The translations under genes and the position numbers were made by a program. Shown here one piece after another: positions 28,054 to 38,536 of a DNA stretch of 64,000 nt; within the stretch, counting starts at the first letter, position 1, and every line of letters starts with the position of its first letter. Origin of the DNA: Marinilabilia salmonicolor JCM 21150. GTDB lineage: Bacteria > Bacteroidota > Bacteroidia > Bacteroidales > Marinilabiliaceae. The notes beneath the pieces were generated by a model, which was given only the letters and a program-made list of their open reading frames with translations, was not told the DNA's origin and ran no database searches. Location of the stretch: NCBI RefSeq assembly GCF_000259075.1, contig NZ_AJKI01000044.1:84317-148316 (forward strand), read 5' to 3'.

Positions 28054-29892
28054 TTACTCTACCGTTACCGATTTGGCAAGATTTCGGGGCTGGTCCACAT
28101 TGCAACCTCTCATCACTGCGATCTGATAAGAGATGATTTGCAGGGGAACTACAGCCAGCAAAGGCGATAGTGCCCTGTGGCAACTGGGAATCTCAATCAC
28201 GTCATCGGCAATCTTGCGGATGGTCTTTTCACCTTCGGTAACGATGGCTACAACTTTTCCGTTTCTGGCTTTGACTTCCTGAATGTTGCTGATAATTTTT
28301 TCATAAGAGTCATCTTTGATGGCCAATACAAAAACAGGCATGTTTTCGTCGATCAGCGCAATGGGGCCATGTTTCATTTCGGCCGCCGGATAACCTTCTG
28401 CATGGATGTAGGAAATTTCTTTGAGCTTGAGTGCCCCCTCCAACGCAACAGGATACAACACCCCGCGTCCCAAATAGAGCGCATTGGTTACATTGGTGTA
28501 TTTATTGGCCACGTCTTTGATGAATCCTTCGTGCTTCAGTATTTCACGCATTTTTTCAGGAACCTGGGTCAATGCTTTTACCATTTGCACATAGTCACTG
28601 TCTGCAATGTGTTTCTTTCGGTGCCCTAACAAGAATGCCATCATGGTCAGTACCGTTATCTGGGCTGTGAAGGCTTTGGTGGAAGCCACTCCGATTTCGA
28701 TTCCTGCGTGGGTATAAACACCTGCGTCGGTTTCTCTTGATATAGAAGAGCCTGCAACGTTACAGATTCCCAGGATGGTGGCTTCCGATTGCTCTCTGAC
28801 CATGCGAATGGCAGCCAGTGTATCAGCAGTTTCTCCGCTTTGGGATATGGCAATTACCACATCGTTGTCATAGATCAAAGGTTTTCGATACCTGAATTCA
28901 GATGCATATTCTACTTCTACTGGAACGCGGGCGTATTCTTCGAACAAATATTCACTGACCAGACCTGCATGCCAGGAGGTGCCACAGGCCAGAATGATGA
29001 TTCGTCTTGCTTCAATGAGCTTGGGCAAAACATCAAAAATACCTCCCAGGAAAATCTTACTCTGATCCATGGAAATTCGTCCGCGGAAAGTGTCTTCGAT
29101 GGATGTGGGCTGATCATGAATTTCCTTCAGCATAAAGTGCTCATAATCGCCTTTGTCAATTTGCTCAATGCTCAATTCAATCTTCTGAACCTGTGGTGTC
29201 TTAATGTCGTTTTTAAGGTTTTTCAGATCGAAATGATCATGGTCAATCACTGCTACTTCCTCATCGTTCAGAAATACAACCTGGTCGGTGTATTCGATGA
29301 TTGGGGTAGCATCAGAAGCCATGAAATATTCATTTTCACCGATTCCGATAACCAGAGGACTACCTTTGCGTGCGGCAATCAGGCGTCCGGGTTCATCGGC
29401 ACAGTAAATAACCAGTCCGTATGCTCCTACCACTTTTGTCAGTGCGAGGCGAACAGCCAGTTCAGCTGACACTTTCTGCTCGAGGTATATGTTTTCTATA
29501 AGATTGGCTAAAACTTCGGTGTCGGTTTCGCTTTTAAAGCTATAACCTCTGTTGGTAAGTTCTTTTTTGAGGTGACTGTAGTTCTCAATTATTCCGTTGT
29601 GAACCAGAATAAATTTTCCGTTCTCCGACTGGTGAGGGTGCGCATTGGTGTCGTTGGGTTCACCATGTGTGGCCCACCTGGTATGGCCGATTCCGATAGA
29701 TCCTGAAATCTCCTGTCCTTTTACCAGACCCTCCAGATCTTTTACTTTTCCTTTACACTTGTAAAGATGAGTTTGTTCATTCATCAGTGCTATCCCTGCC
29801 GAGTCATATCCTCTGTATTCCAGTCGTTTCAGACCTTTGATCAATATCGGATAGGCGGTTCTTTCTCCTACATAAGCTACAATTCCACACAT
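28054..29892 (-). CDS. glmS: Glutamine-fructose-6-phosphate aminotransferase
   Basis: A 612-residue enzyme making glucosamine 6-phosphate from fructose 6-phosphate and glutamine, the first step to UDP-GlcNAc. The N-terminal glutaminase has the catalytic cysteine as residue 2 (MCGIVAYVG), then GIGHTRWATHGEPND and HNGIIENY. Two SIS sugar-isomerase domains follow (ACGTSWHAGLV, SQSGETADTLAA; LGRGVLYPVALEGALKLKEI, AEGYPAAEMKHGPIALI). The C-terminus DQPRNLAKSVTVE is typical. It opposes nagB at 4428. Repeat element C lies between its start and the DUF4954 gene upstream. Confidence 0.98.
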   Translation of the reverse strand: MCGIVAYVGERTAYPILIKGLKRLEYRGYDSAGIALMNEQTHLYKCKGKVKDLEGLVKGQEISGSIGIGHTRWATHGEPNDTNAHPHQSENGKFILVHNGIIENYSHLKKELTNRGYSFKSETDTEVLANLIENIYLEQKVSAELAVRLALTKVVGAYGLVIYCADEPGRLIAARKGSPLVIGIGENEYFMASDATPIIEYTDQVVFLNDEEVAVIDHDHFDLKNLKNDIKTPQVQKIELSIEQIDKGDYEHFMLKEIHDQPTSIEDTFRGRISMDQSKIFLGGIFDVLPKLIEARRIIILACGTSWHAGLVSEYLFEEYARVPVEVEYASEFRYRKPLIYDNDVVIAISQSGETADTLAAIRMVREQSEATILGICNVAGSSISRETDAGVYTHAGIEIGVASTKAFTAQITVLTMMAFLLGHRKKHIADSDYVQMVKALTQVPEKMREILKHEGFIKDVANKYTNVTNALYLGRGVLYPVALEGALKLKEISYIHAEGYPAAEMKHGPIALIDENMPVFVLAIKDDSYEKIISNIQEVKARNGKVVAIVTEGEKTIRKIADDVIEIPSCHRALSPLLAVVPLQIISYQIAVMRGCNVDQPRNLAKSVTVE

Positions 29893-29935
29893 ACTTTACT
29901 GGTTCTTGGTTGTTTAGGTGTTGTATTACAATTAT

Positions 29936-30109
29936 TATATCGTGCTAGCAAGAAAACTAAGCACAATTTGCTTTTAGTCCTGTTTCTGGTCAGAAAGTAC
30001 CAATTGCTAAGCTTGCCAAGCCGCCAAAAACGGAGTTTACTATTCGTAAATGAGTATTTTGGCGGCAAGCGTAACGACGCAAGTTGTACTTTATGGACAG
30101 AAACTATAT
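29936..30109 (+). repeat. Repeat element copy C
   Basis: The body is 29941-30104, flanked by TATAT at 29936-29940 and 30105-30109. The arms TTTCTGGTCAGAAAGTACC and TTGTACTTTATGGACAGAAA pair imperfectly. The middle stem is GCCGCCAAAA with TTTTGGCGGC, and the inner hairpin is GTTTAC-TATTC-GTAAAT. The 3' side has an extra unpaired GTAACGAC. The stop codon of the DUF4954 gene (30104-30106, minus strand) spans its right boundary. Confidence 0.78.
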
Positions 30110-32089
30110 ACGGTTTATTTTTTCTCTTATCTGGGTTGCCAGTTGCTGCTTTTTTTCAATATGGTCAAAGATGTCACGCACTGCAGGATGCTTTTCAAAG
30201 GCCCCTCTGACCTGTTCAAAGTCGGTATGGCGCACATCATCTTCCCCGTCCATTCCAAAGCCGGTTTGAGCCTTTAATGTAAATTCCTTTCGGGCATCTG
30301 TCAGCATCATTTCATCAAGCGAAACAACAGCCTTTTCCCATTTATTGATGAAATCCAGCAATTCATCTTTGCTTATGGTTTTTAGGTCAACCCCCATCTC
30401 TTCTCTGAAAACCTTGACACTCCAGTTCCATACCCAACTGTAATAATTCTGGTGCCATTTTTTATAGATGGTCTGTAAATCATCGAATTTATTAAGGATT
30501 CCCGATTCGATTTTTTCAATAAGCAAAATTACTTCTTTTTTGGGCACCACAAGGCCGGCCATGTCCACCCAGGCTCCGGATCCTTCCCCGGTATCGGATT
30601 TCAGTATATCCTGTATCTCTTTGATGTTTGAGAAGTTGCCTTTCTCCAGCTTTTTGAGTAATCCGTTGCCCAAAAACTTCAGAATTCCTATGTTGTACAT
30701 ATCAATGCCGCGATCCAGTGCTTTGTCTTCGATTTTCACACTGTTGTACATAAAGTATTCGGAGGTAATCCCTGAAGTCTTCTTAAGAGTTTGAAGCGTG
30801 TGTTTGCCCTTAATCATTTTTTCTACTGAATAAGGACTGAGCAAATTAAAGGTGATAAAATCAAGTTGACAGGAATCTTTACGTTTGTCTCGTCCCGGCC
30901 ATTTTCGTGCATCCCTCATGGTTCCAACGCTTCGAAGGTTTACTCCCGGTGCCAGATAACTTTCATCATGATTTTCTATCAGATAAGAGAACGGGAAGTT
31001 CGAGGTATCCGGATTTCTGTAATGTCGTCCCATCACCAGTGAAAACGGACCAATCTTTGCCGGCCATAACATGTATGAATCGCTGGTTGTTTTACTGCCT
31101 CTTTCAACAATCCCCTGATGTACCGGTCCCAGCTTGTACATATGGTTGCTTTGGTTAGATCCGCTTCCGGCATTAAGAAAGGAGTAATAGCCGGCAATCA
31201 GCAAGGTTGATTTGTGGTGGGAAACGGTGTAAGGCCCGGCAAAAATGGAGCAGGCTTCCCCATGGAATCCCTGGCAGTTGGCAAAGAATACCGAGTTTTC
31301 TGCCGAATAATGTTTTCCCAGACTACAGCCTTGTCCGATGAAACACTTGGAAATAAGGGTGGCGTCCGTAACTTCGGCCCCGCTGGCAGAGATAAAATCT
31401 TCAGCAATGACTCCCGGGCCAAAATAGGAGGGGTGCTCCATTGAACTGTTGATGGTCCCGTTTACCAGCCGGTAAATTCCTTCAACGGTTGCTCCCGGAC
31501 CAACATTCACATTCAGAATGGTACGCGAGTTTATGATTCTGGCATTTTCTGCAACAGTTCCTTTCTCCGATTCAATTTTTTGGCAGTACTGCTTCACCAT
31601 CCCGGTGAGCTTTTCAATCAGGGCGGGTCTGTGGCGATAAAAGGCCATCAGATAGGCTGTGTGAGCAGACAATTCATTGAATATGGGAACTTCGCGACCT
31701 CCGGCTTCATTCAGGACGGCTACTTTTTCTCCGTTTCCGAAAGTGGATCGGCCTTCCGTGGTAAGTGCATCCACATTTTCGATTACCACATCATTTCCAA
31801 TGGTGTAGTTGGCAATCTGGTTTCTCACCTGACTGATGTAAACATTATCGCCAATATCTGTGTTGTGAATGGTCGCATAGGAGATGCCTGCATGTTTTAC
31901 CACACCTCCGGGAAAGCTGAACTCCCTGTTGAACATTCCCAGCCGGTTTTTGCCGCTAAAATTGGTGTGTCGAATAAAAGAGGGGTTAAAACCATCCTTG
32001 ACCAGGATGTCGGACCAGTTTGCACAGTAACAACCCTGCGCTTCGAGTTTAGTGATTTCTGTTGGTTGCAGGTTTCTGTATTCTGCCAT
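30104..32089 (-). CDS. DUF4954 family left-handed beta-helix protein
   Basis: A 661-residue protein of the DUF4954 family. Residues about 60-380 show repeated hexapeptide-like turns (ISYATIHNTDIGDNVYISQV, IGNDVVIENVDALT, ATLISKCFIGQGCSLG) typical of left-handed beta-helix acyltransferases and nucleotidyltransferases. The C-terminal 250 residues are alpha-helical. No catalytic role can be assigned; relatives may be sugar-phosphate acyl- or nucleotidyltransferases, and its position upstream of glmS would fit amino-sugar metabolism, but this is inference. It lies downstream of the V-ATPase operon, separated by a terminator. Confidence 0.8.
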   Translation of the reverse strand: MAEYRNLQPTEITKLEAQGCYCANWSDILVKDGFNPSFIRHTNFSGKNRLGMFNREFSFPGGVVKHAGISYATIHNTDIGDNVYISQVRNQIANYTIGNDVVIENVDALTTEGRSTFGNGEKVAVLNEAGGREVPIFNELSAHTAYLMAFYRHRPALIEKLTGMVKQYCQKIESEKGTVAENARIINSRTILNVNVGPGATVEGIYRLVNGTINSSMEHPSYFGPGVIAEDFISASGAEVTDATLISKCFIGQGCSLGKHYSAENSVFFANCQGFHGEACSIFAGPYTVSHHKSTLLIAGYYSFLNAGSGSNQSNHMYKLGPVHQGIVERGSKTTSDSYMLWPAKIGPFSLVMGRHYRNPDTSNFPFSYLIENHDESYLAPGVNLRSVGTMRDARKWPGRDKRKDSCQLDFITFNLLSPYSVEKMIKGKHTLQTLKKTSGITSEYFMYNSVKIEDKALDRGIDMYNIGILKFLGNGLLKKLEKGNFSNIKEIQDILKSDTGEGSGAWVDMAGLVVPKKEVILLIEKIESGILNKFDDLQTIYKKWHQNYYSWVWNWSVKVFREEMGVDLKTISKDELLDFINKWEKAVVSLDEMMLTDARKEFTLKAQTGFGMDGEDDVRHTDFEQVRGAFEKHPAVRDIFDHIEKKQQLATQIREKINRI

Positions 32090-32251
32090 AGTGTGGTGTT
32101 TAGTCAGGATATGTAGCTGATTAAAGAATGCTGTCAGAGGTCTGATAAAACAGAAATTTTCATTTCGGCCTTACCTTTTGTCCTCTTAGCATCAACTTTT
32201 TTGTTTGTTTTTCTAAATGCGAATTTATGAAGAAAATGTCATAAATGCATA

Positions 32252-32286
32252 AAAAAAGCCTGAACCAAATCTGGCCCAGGCTTTTG
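32252..32286 (-). terminator. Terminator of the V-ATPase operon
   Basis: On the minus strand AAAAGCCTG pairs with CAGGCTTTT and is followed by a T run. It lies about 17 bases beyond the subunit K stop. Confidence 0.88.
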
Positions 32287-32302
32287 TTTGTCATATTTTC
32301 AT

Positions 32303-32761
<459 letters not shown>

Positions 32762-32792
32762 CTAATTTAAAGGTTATTACTTTTTGTCTTAA

Positions 32793-34619
32793 TTACTGTA
32801 CTTTTGAAAAAGGCTTGTACTCTTTTCCTCCTCCGATAAATCCTGCGTTTTTGTAAAACTCAACGAATGTCAGACGCAACGGGTGTACAAATGATCCCAG
32901 TCCCGACATAAAGATGTTTATTCCATGCCCAATCAGCAGAATAATCAGGGTAACCAAAATTCCTACTACCGGTACATCAGGTGCCATATCAAAGGCCAGC
33001 TGATTAAATACCTGACCGAGGATGGCACTTGCAAGGCCTAACGCAAACAGACGGATGTAGGACAATAAATCTCCCACGACCCCGGTAACCATGTTGTAAG
33101 TATCCCAAAGCCCTGCTCCGATATTTACTAAAATGTTGCGCTTGGGGTGGTTAAACACCAAAATGCCCATGGCTGATAAAACCACAAACCCAAGGTGCAG
33201 AGATCCGAGAAATAATTCTTCTCCCGGATGTTGTTGGTCGAGGTAATAAAACACTCCTGACGACACGATGAGTGTAAACCAACCCCAGGTTGCCAGCGAG
33301 TAGCCTATTCCGTGCTGGATGATTTGATTAATCCCTTTTAGAATCATGCCGAAGAGAATCTGAACAGCACCGAAAATTAGTGCCAGATTGAACAACTGAT
33401 CGTTGTCCAGGAACATGCTTTTGGCATCTGCTAAAAATGCCGGAGGGTTTTCAATCAGATTCATCCCAAAGAAGGTGCCGGTAATGGCACCAAACAAGAC
33501 TGTGGCCAATCCCAGAAACTGTACAAGCGACAGAATGGGCCGCATCTTTTTATCGGCTTTTGGTTTGTAGAGGGTTGCTGCCAAAACCAGCAATAATCCG
33601 TATCCCGCATCGCCCAGACAGAAACCAAAAAACATCATGAAAAAGGGAGCAAAAAATGGTGTCATGTCCATCTCCACATAAGCGGGAAGGGAAAACAACT
33701 TACTCACCGGCTCAAATAATCGTGCAAAACGATTGTTTTTGAGCATGATGGGCGGTTTTTCATGGTTTCTTGCAGCCTCTTTTATGTAGTAGACTTCCTG
33801 TTGGTCCACCTGCTCTTCAAGGTCCCGGGTTTTTACCTCCGGTACCCAGGCTTCCACCAGCCTTATTTTGCCTTCTACTTCGTCAACGGTCTGAAATCTT
33901 ACATTTAACTCGGCAACCTGATCTTCCAGTGTGCTCTGATATCGGGCAATGAGATTCAGACCTCCTGTCGCAATTCCGTCCAGTTCCTCTTCCAGGGCAT
34001 CAATTTCCTCTTGTGTGGAGGAAATCTCTTTATTTACCCCTTCTAATGTGGCTTCCGGAAGTGTGATCTCGTCAACATCAGTCATCTCTTCCGGAAGTTC
34101 CTGATGCGCTTCATCCGTCACCCAAACGAAAAAACTGTATCCACCTTCTTCCGAAATCAGCTCCACAGGATATTTCTCCATCCATGATGCATCAAATTTT
34201 GTCTCTGCACAAATCAGATGGTGAATATTGATTCCTGCGTCAGAGAGTTTTCGGATGTTATCCTGCGAAAAATCTCCCCATGGTTCCAGTTGCTTTTCCT
34301 CCTTTTGGAGCGAGGAGAGGTGTTGCCGGGTTTGTTCCAGTTTGCTTTCAATCTCCCGGATGCGCTCGTTGAGTTGCTCTCCCGATGTTTCAGTGATTTC
34401 TCCTGATGCCTCTGAGTCTGCATTTTTTTGGCGGACTTCCAGGTTTTTGATGGTTTTTGATAAATCACTTATTTTGCGGTACAGATCCTGCATCTCGGTG
34501 GTGGGTTCTTCCTGATGTTCTACGATGTGAGCGACTCCCAGTTCTTTGAGTTGCTCCAGAAACTTATCGTAGTCAGCATGAAAGACCAGAAACGAATATT
34601 TGAACATTGGTACTATCAT
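32793..34619 (-). CDS. ntpI: V-type ATPase subunit I (membrane stator, a-subunit)
   Basis: A 608-residue subunit. The N-terminal half (about 1-330) is cytoplasmic with long coiled coils (EIESKLEQTRQHLSSLQKEE) that link to the peripheral stalk. The C-terminal half has about seven to eight membrane helices starting near MTPFFAPFFMMFFGFCLGDAGYG and forms the ion half-channels next to the rotor ring. The sequence SYIRLFALGLASAILGQVFN contains the Arg expected to face the rotor Glu. It overlaps the end of the subunit D gene by 4 bases. Confidence 0.94.
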   Translation of the reverse strand: MIVPMFKYSFLVFHADYDKFLEQLKELGVAHIVEHQEEPTTEMQDLYRKISDLSKTIKNLEVRQKNADSEASGEITETSGEQLNERIREIESKLEQTRQHLSSLQKEEKQLEPWGDFSQDNIRKLSDAGINIHHLICAETKFDASWMEKYPVELISEEGGYSFFVWVTDEAHQELPEEMTDVDEITLPEATLEGVNKEISSTQEEIDALEEELDGIATGGLNLIARYQSTLEDQVAELNVRFQTVDEVEGKIRLVEAWVPEVKTRDLEEQVDQQEVYYIKEAARNHEKPPIMLKNNRFARLFEPVSKLFSLPAYVEMDMTPFFAPFFMMFFGFCLGDAGYGLLLVLAATLYKPKADKKMRPILSLVQFLGLATVLFGAITGTFFGMNLIENPPAFLADAKSMFLDNDQLFNLALIFGAVQILFGMILKGINQIIQHGIGYSLATWGWFTLIVSSGVFYYLDQQHPGEELFLGSLHLGFVVLSAMGILVFNHPKRNILVNIGAGLWDTYNMVTGVVGDLLSYIRLFALGLASAILGQVFNQLAFDMAPDVPVVGILVTLIILLIGHGINIFMSGLGSFVHPLRLTFVEFYKNAGFIGGGKEYKPFSKVQ

Positions 34620-35218
34620 GACGCCACCTCCATATTTTCTTGTCTTGTTTTAACAATTTTCTGCGCGGCTTTCGACAGGTTTTCCTCATCTTCCAGGAAT
34701 CGTTTGATTTTCCGAATGGCATCCTGAAAGCCGGGAATCTGAACCTTCTCGTAGAGGTTAACCTTCTGAGTGGTTTTTTTCCGGGCAAAATCAAGCAAAT
34801 TCATTTTGCGCTCAAAAACCTCACTTTCAAGGGCTATTTCAATGAGTTTCTTCAGTATCGCTATCCCGTCTGGGTACCAGCTTGGCCGCTCAAACATATT
34901 GTAATCACGTACTTCAAAATTCACCTTGTTCAGAATTGGAGTTTGAACACCGGCAATTTTTTTGGAAGTAAGTTCTACGTCGCTGATGGAAACCAATGAG
35001 GGGTCAAATTCTCCCCACAGACGCATCATGTCATCGTAAAGACTGAGTTCTTTTTTCAGTTCTTTTTCCAGTTCTGTCGCTTTGTCCTTGGCTTTTTTTA
35101 CCTCCACCCGCAGAGCCGACTCTTTGTTTTTAAGGGTGGGCAATGCACGCTCACGGACTTTCAGCTGCTTGGCAAGTAACTGTTGTGATGTTTTGTTATA
35201 TTGAAATTTTATGGCCAC
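34616..35218 (-). CDS. ntpD: V-type ATPase subunit D (central stalk)
   Basis: A 200-residue mostly alpha-helical protein, the rotor shaft that turns inside the A/B hexamer. It opens with FQYNKTSQQLLAKQLKVRER followed by a long N-terminal helix and closes with a C-terminal helix (FARKKTTQKVNLYEKVQIPG then FQDAIRKIKRFL). The length is typical. The stop overlaps the start of subunit I by 4 bases, indicating translational coupling. Confidence 0.94.
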   Translation of the reverse strand: MAIKFQYNKTSQQLLAKQLKVRERALPTLKNKESALRVEVKKAKDKATELEKELKKELSLYDDMMRLWGEFDPSLVSISDVELTSKKIAGVQTPILNKVNFEVRDYNMFERPSWYPDGIAILKKLIEIALESEVFERKMNLLDFARKKTTQKVNLYEKVQIPGFQDAIRKIKRFLEDEENLSKAAQKIVKTRQENMEVAS

Positions 35219-35324
35219 GTTACTCCTTTTTTAGGGAATTGTCGCTCGTTTGTAGTTTGTTGGGTTTTCAATCTTCTTTCTTCCTACTCTTAACTACATT
35301 TTTGCGACAAATTCACCGGTTCGC

Positions 35325-36644
35325 TTACTCTTTCCAATACTTGTCAACCATCTCTTTCTTGAGGCCAACTTCAGCTTTTGAGAAATGCTTGCCGAAAAGT
35401 TCCCACCCGATGTCGAGCATGGTGTCGGTGTCAACATTTACATCAATCGCCAGCAGTTTCTCGGAATAAGCTTTGGCAAAGTCCAGCGTTCGTTCATCGT
35501 AATCTGTCAGGTCGAAACCATTGTCCAGTTTGGTACGAGCATTGGCTGCATCAGCGTAGAGACGCACAGCAGCATTCATCACCTGCGGGTGATCCTCTCG
35601 GGTTTGTTCACCTATTACCAGCTGCTTCAGGCGCGACAGAGAGCGGAAAGGATCCACAATTACTTTACCGATGTCGGTGTCCCGACGAAGGAAAAGCTGA
35701 CCTTCTGTGATGTAACCTGTATTATCAGGGATTGCGTGTGTGATATCACCGCCTGACAGGGTGGTTACTGCTACAATGGTAATGGAACCGCCTGATGGAA
35801 ATTGTACCGCTTTTTCGTAAATGCGTGCAAGGTCGGAATAAAGTGATCCCGGCATACTGTCTTTCGAGGGAATCTGGTCCATCCGGTTGGATACAATACT
35901 CAGTGCATCGGCAAAGAGGGTCATGTCGGTCAGCAAAACCAACACACTTTCGTCTTTGTCCACTGCAAAATATTCGGCCGCCGTCAATGCCATATCTGGC
36001 ACCAGCAGTCGCTCTACCGGCGGATCTTCGGTGGTGTTCACAAAGCTTACAATCCGGTCGAGTGCTCCTGCATTGTCGAATACCTGCTTAAAAAAGAGGT
36101 AATCGTCGTTGGAAAGCCCCATCCCGCCCAGAATGATTTTGTCTGCTTTGGCGCGCAATGCCACATTGGCCATTACCTGGTTGTAAGGCTGGTCACTGTC
36201 GGCAAAGAATGGAATCTTTTGACCGGAAACAAGGCTGTTGTTTAGGTCGATGCCTGCAATTCCCGTAGCGATAAGTTGGGAAGGCTGTTCGCGGCGCACC
36301 GGGTTAACCGATGGTCCGCCAATTTCACGGATTTCACCCTCGATTTCGGGGCCGCCGTCAATCGGATGGCCATAGGCGTTGAAAAATCTTCCGGACAATT
36401 CATCGCTGACTTTTAGCTGTGGCGGGTTCCCAAGAAATGTTACCTCGGCATTGGTAGGGATTCCTTCCGTGCCTGAGAAAACCTGTAAAACCACCTGGTC
36501 GCCCACAATTTTTACTACCTGGGCCATCCGTCCATTTACCACAGCCATCTCGTCGTAACCTACATCCTTTGCAGTTAGCGAAACAGTGGCCTTGGTAATA
36601 TTGGTCAGTTTGGTATATACTTTTTGAAATGCCTGACTGCTCAT
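35325..36644 (-). CDS. ntpB: V-type ATPase subunit B (regulatory, non-catalytic)
   Basis: A 439-residue subunit that alternates with A in the hexamer. It shows GRMAQVVKIVGDQVVLQVF, GRFFNAYGHPIDGGPEIEGE, LLTDMTLFADALSIVSNR and the typical YSDLARIYEKA. There is no canonical P-loop, as usual for B subunits. It lies 98 bases after the A gene in the same direction, with 106 bases before D. Confidence 0.95.
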   Translation of the reverse strand: MSSQAFQKVYTKLTNITKATVSLTAKDVGYDEMAVVNGRMAQVVKIVGDQVVLQVFSGTEGIPTNAEVTFLGNPPQLKVSDELSGRFFNAYGHPIDGGPEIEGEIREIGGPSVNPVRREQPSQLIATGIAGIDLNNSLVSGQKIPFFADSDQPYNQVMANVALRAKADKIILGGMGLSNDDYLFFKQVFDNAGALDRIVSFVNTTEDPPVERLLVPDMALTAAEYFAVDKDESVLVLLTDMTLFADALSIVSNRMDQIPSKDSMPGSLYSDLARIYEKAVQFPSGGSITIVAVTTLSGGDITHAIPDNTGYITEGQLFLRRDTDIGKVIVDPFRSLSRLKQLVIGEQTREDHPQVMNAAVRLYADAANARTKLDNGFDLTDYDERTLDFAKAYSEKLLAIDVNVDTDTMLDIGWELFGKHFSKAEVGLKKEMVDKYWKE

Positions 36645-36742
36645 ATTTTTTAATCTGAATTGTTTTTAATTAATACCTTCAGGAAACCTTCTCGTCTCTA
36701 TTTTTGCAGAAATGCTGTTAATGACTCCTGGCAAAAAAAGCA

Positions 36743-38536
36743 TCAGACTGCCTGTGCTTCCTCTTTGGTTTCAACGGCAAACTCCCTGAGCATTTCTTCC
36801 AGCTCTTTTTCGAAGGTTTTGAATTTTTCTGATTCAAACTCAGAATAATTCATCTGCTTCAGTTGGTTGATCAGGCGCTTGAAAAAATCTCCCACCTGTT
36901 CAAAGTTCTTAAATTCAAAGGCAGTATCCGCAATGTTGAGCACCTTCTCTAACATATATTTCTGACGTTCCAAAGGTGTGGATGCGTCAATTTTATCAAA
37001 TGCATCCTGCTGAAGAACCACAAAGTCGATTAATTCAGCTTTCCAGAAGCGTTGGTGGAAATCTATGGGCACTCCGTCATCACCCAGAATATTGATTTGT
37101 TCGTCGGCTTCTTTACCACTAAAAAGAATATCCTTTGCTTTAAGGACATTGTCCAGCCAGTGCTCTCCCATATTTTTTTGGAGAGACTTCTGGAGTTCGG
37201 GATATTCAAGATATTTGGAATAACTATCAATGGGATCAATAGCTGGGTAGCGCTTACTGTCTGCCCGATCCTGCGACAATCCGTAAAAACAACGGGCTGC
37301 TTTGCGGGTGTTTTCTGTAACCGGTTCTTTCAGGTTACCACCGGCAGGAGAAACAGTTCCGATAAAGGTGATGGAGCCGGTTTTGTCATTATTGAGATAG
37401 ACATATCCTGCTCTTGAATAGAAATTGGAGATAATGGCCGACAGGTCCATTGGGAATGCATCAGGTCCGGGAAGTTCCTCCAGCCTGTTGGACATTTCCC
37501 GCAGTGCCTGCGCCCAGCGTGAGGTGGAGTCAGCCATCAGCAATACTTTAAGGCCCATGGCCCTGTAATATTCTCCCAGCGTCATGGCGGTGTAAACCGA
37601 TGCCTCCCGGGCAGCAACCGGCATGTTAGAGGTATTCGCAATAATGGTGGTTCGCTCTATCAGTTTTCGCCCTGTCCGCGGGTCATCCAGTTCGGGGAAT
37701 TCCTTGAAAATTTCCACAACCTCGTTTGCCCGTTCTCCGCAGGCGGCAATAATAACGATGTCTGCTTCGGCCTGCTTTGATATGGCATGCTGAAGTACGG
37801 TTTTCCCGGTACCAAACGGTCCGGGGATAAATCCGGTGCCTCCTTCGGTAATGGGATTGAGTGTATCTATACAACGAACGCCTGTTTCAAGTAATTTGAA
37901 AGGACGTGGTTTTTCTTTGTGGGTCTTAATGGGCACTTTTACAGGCCACTTCTGAACCATGTTCACTGAAACGGAATTGCCATCTTTGTCTTCAATAACG
38001 GCAATTTCCTCATCTACTGTGTATTCGCCTTCCCCGACAATCGATTTAATGGTATAGACCCCTTCCAGTTTAAAAGGAACCATGATGCGGTGGGGCATTT
38101 GATTTTCTTCTACTTCACCGAGCCAGTCACCTGCTATCACTTCGGCACCTTTTTCGAGCAGGGGTTTGAAACTCCACTTTTGCTCCCTGTTCAGCGGATC
38201 TGTATAGTCACCTCTTTTAAGAAACACGCCTTCCATCTTATCCAGATCGTTCTGCAATCCGTCGTAGTTACGGGAGAGCATTCCGGGGCCCAGTGTTACT
38301 TCGAGCATGTGTCCCTCAAAATCAACCTTACTGCCGGGTCTTAAGCCCCGGGTACTTTCAAATACCTGCACATATGCCTGATCGCCGGTCACTTTAATGA
38401 CCTCTGCCATCAATCGCTCTTTCCCGTGGGCTATGAAGCAAATCTCATTTTGTCCCACCGGTCCGTCCACATCCACCACTACCAGGTTGGCAATGATGCC
38501 GGATACTGTTCCGGTTGTCTTATCGTTTTTTTCCAT
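36743..38536 (-). CDS. ntpA: V-type ATPase catalytic subunit A
   Basis: A 597-residue catalytic subunit that hydrolyses or makes ATP. It has the P-loop GPFGTGKTVLQH near residue 237, an N-terminal beta-barrel (VSGIIANLVVVDVDGPVGQN), a non-homologous insertion region and the conserved MADSTSRWAQALREMSNRLE. The length is normal. The start overlaps the end of the DUF2764 gene by 17 bases, so these genes are translated together. Confidence 0.97.
   Translation of the reverse strand: MEKNDKTTGTVSGIIANLVVVDVDGPVGQNEICFIAHGKERLMAEVIKVTGDQAYVQVFESTRGLRPGSKVDFEGHMLEVTLGPGMLSRNYDGLQNDLDKMEGVFLKRGDYTDPLNREQKWSFKPLLEKGAEVIAGDWLGEVEENQMPHRIMVPFKLEGVYTIKSIVGEGEYTVDEEIAVIEDKDGNSVSVNMVQKWPVKVPIKTHKEKPRPFKLLETGVRCIDTLNPITEGGTGFIPGPFGTGKTVLQHAISKQAEADIVIIAACGERANEVVEIFKEFPELDDPRTGRKLIERTTIIANTSNMPVAAREASVYTAMTLGEYYRAMGLKVLLMADSTSRWAQALREMSNRLEELPGPDAFPMDLSAIISNFYSRAGYVYLNNDKTGSITFIGTVSPAGGNLKEPVTENTRKAARCFYGLSQDRADSKRYPAIDPIDSYSKYLEYPELQKSLQKNMGEHWLDNVLKAKDILFSGKEADEQINILGDDGVPIDFHQRFWKAELIDFVVLQQDAFDKIDASTPLERQKYMLEKVLNIADTAFEFKNFEQVGDFFKRLINQLKQMNYSEFESEKFKTFEKELEEMLREFAVETKEEAQAV

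Noticed and set aside
28177..29469. Long plus-strand ORFs opposite glmS
   Set aside because: Antisense shadows of the glmS frame; their sequences show no domain and the minus-strand gene is certain.
34214..34515. ORFs overlapping the subunit I coiled-coil region
   Set aside because: They are frame shadows of the charged coiled-coil coding sequence.
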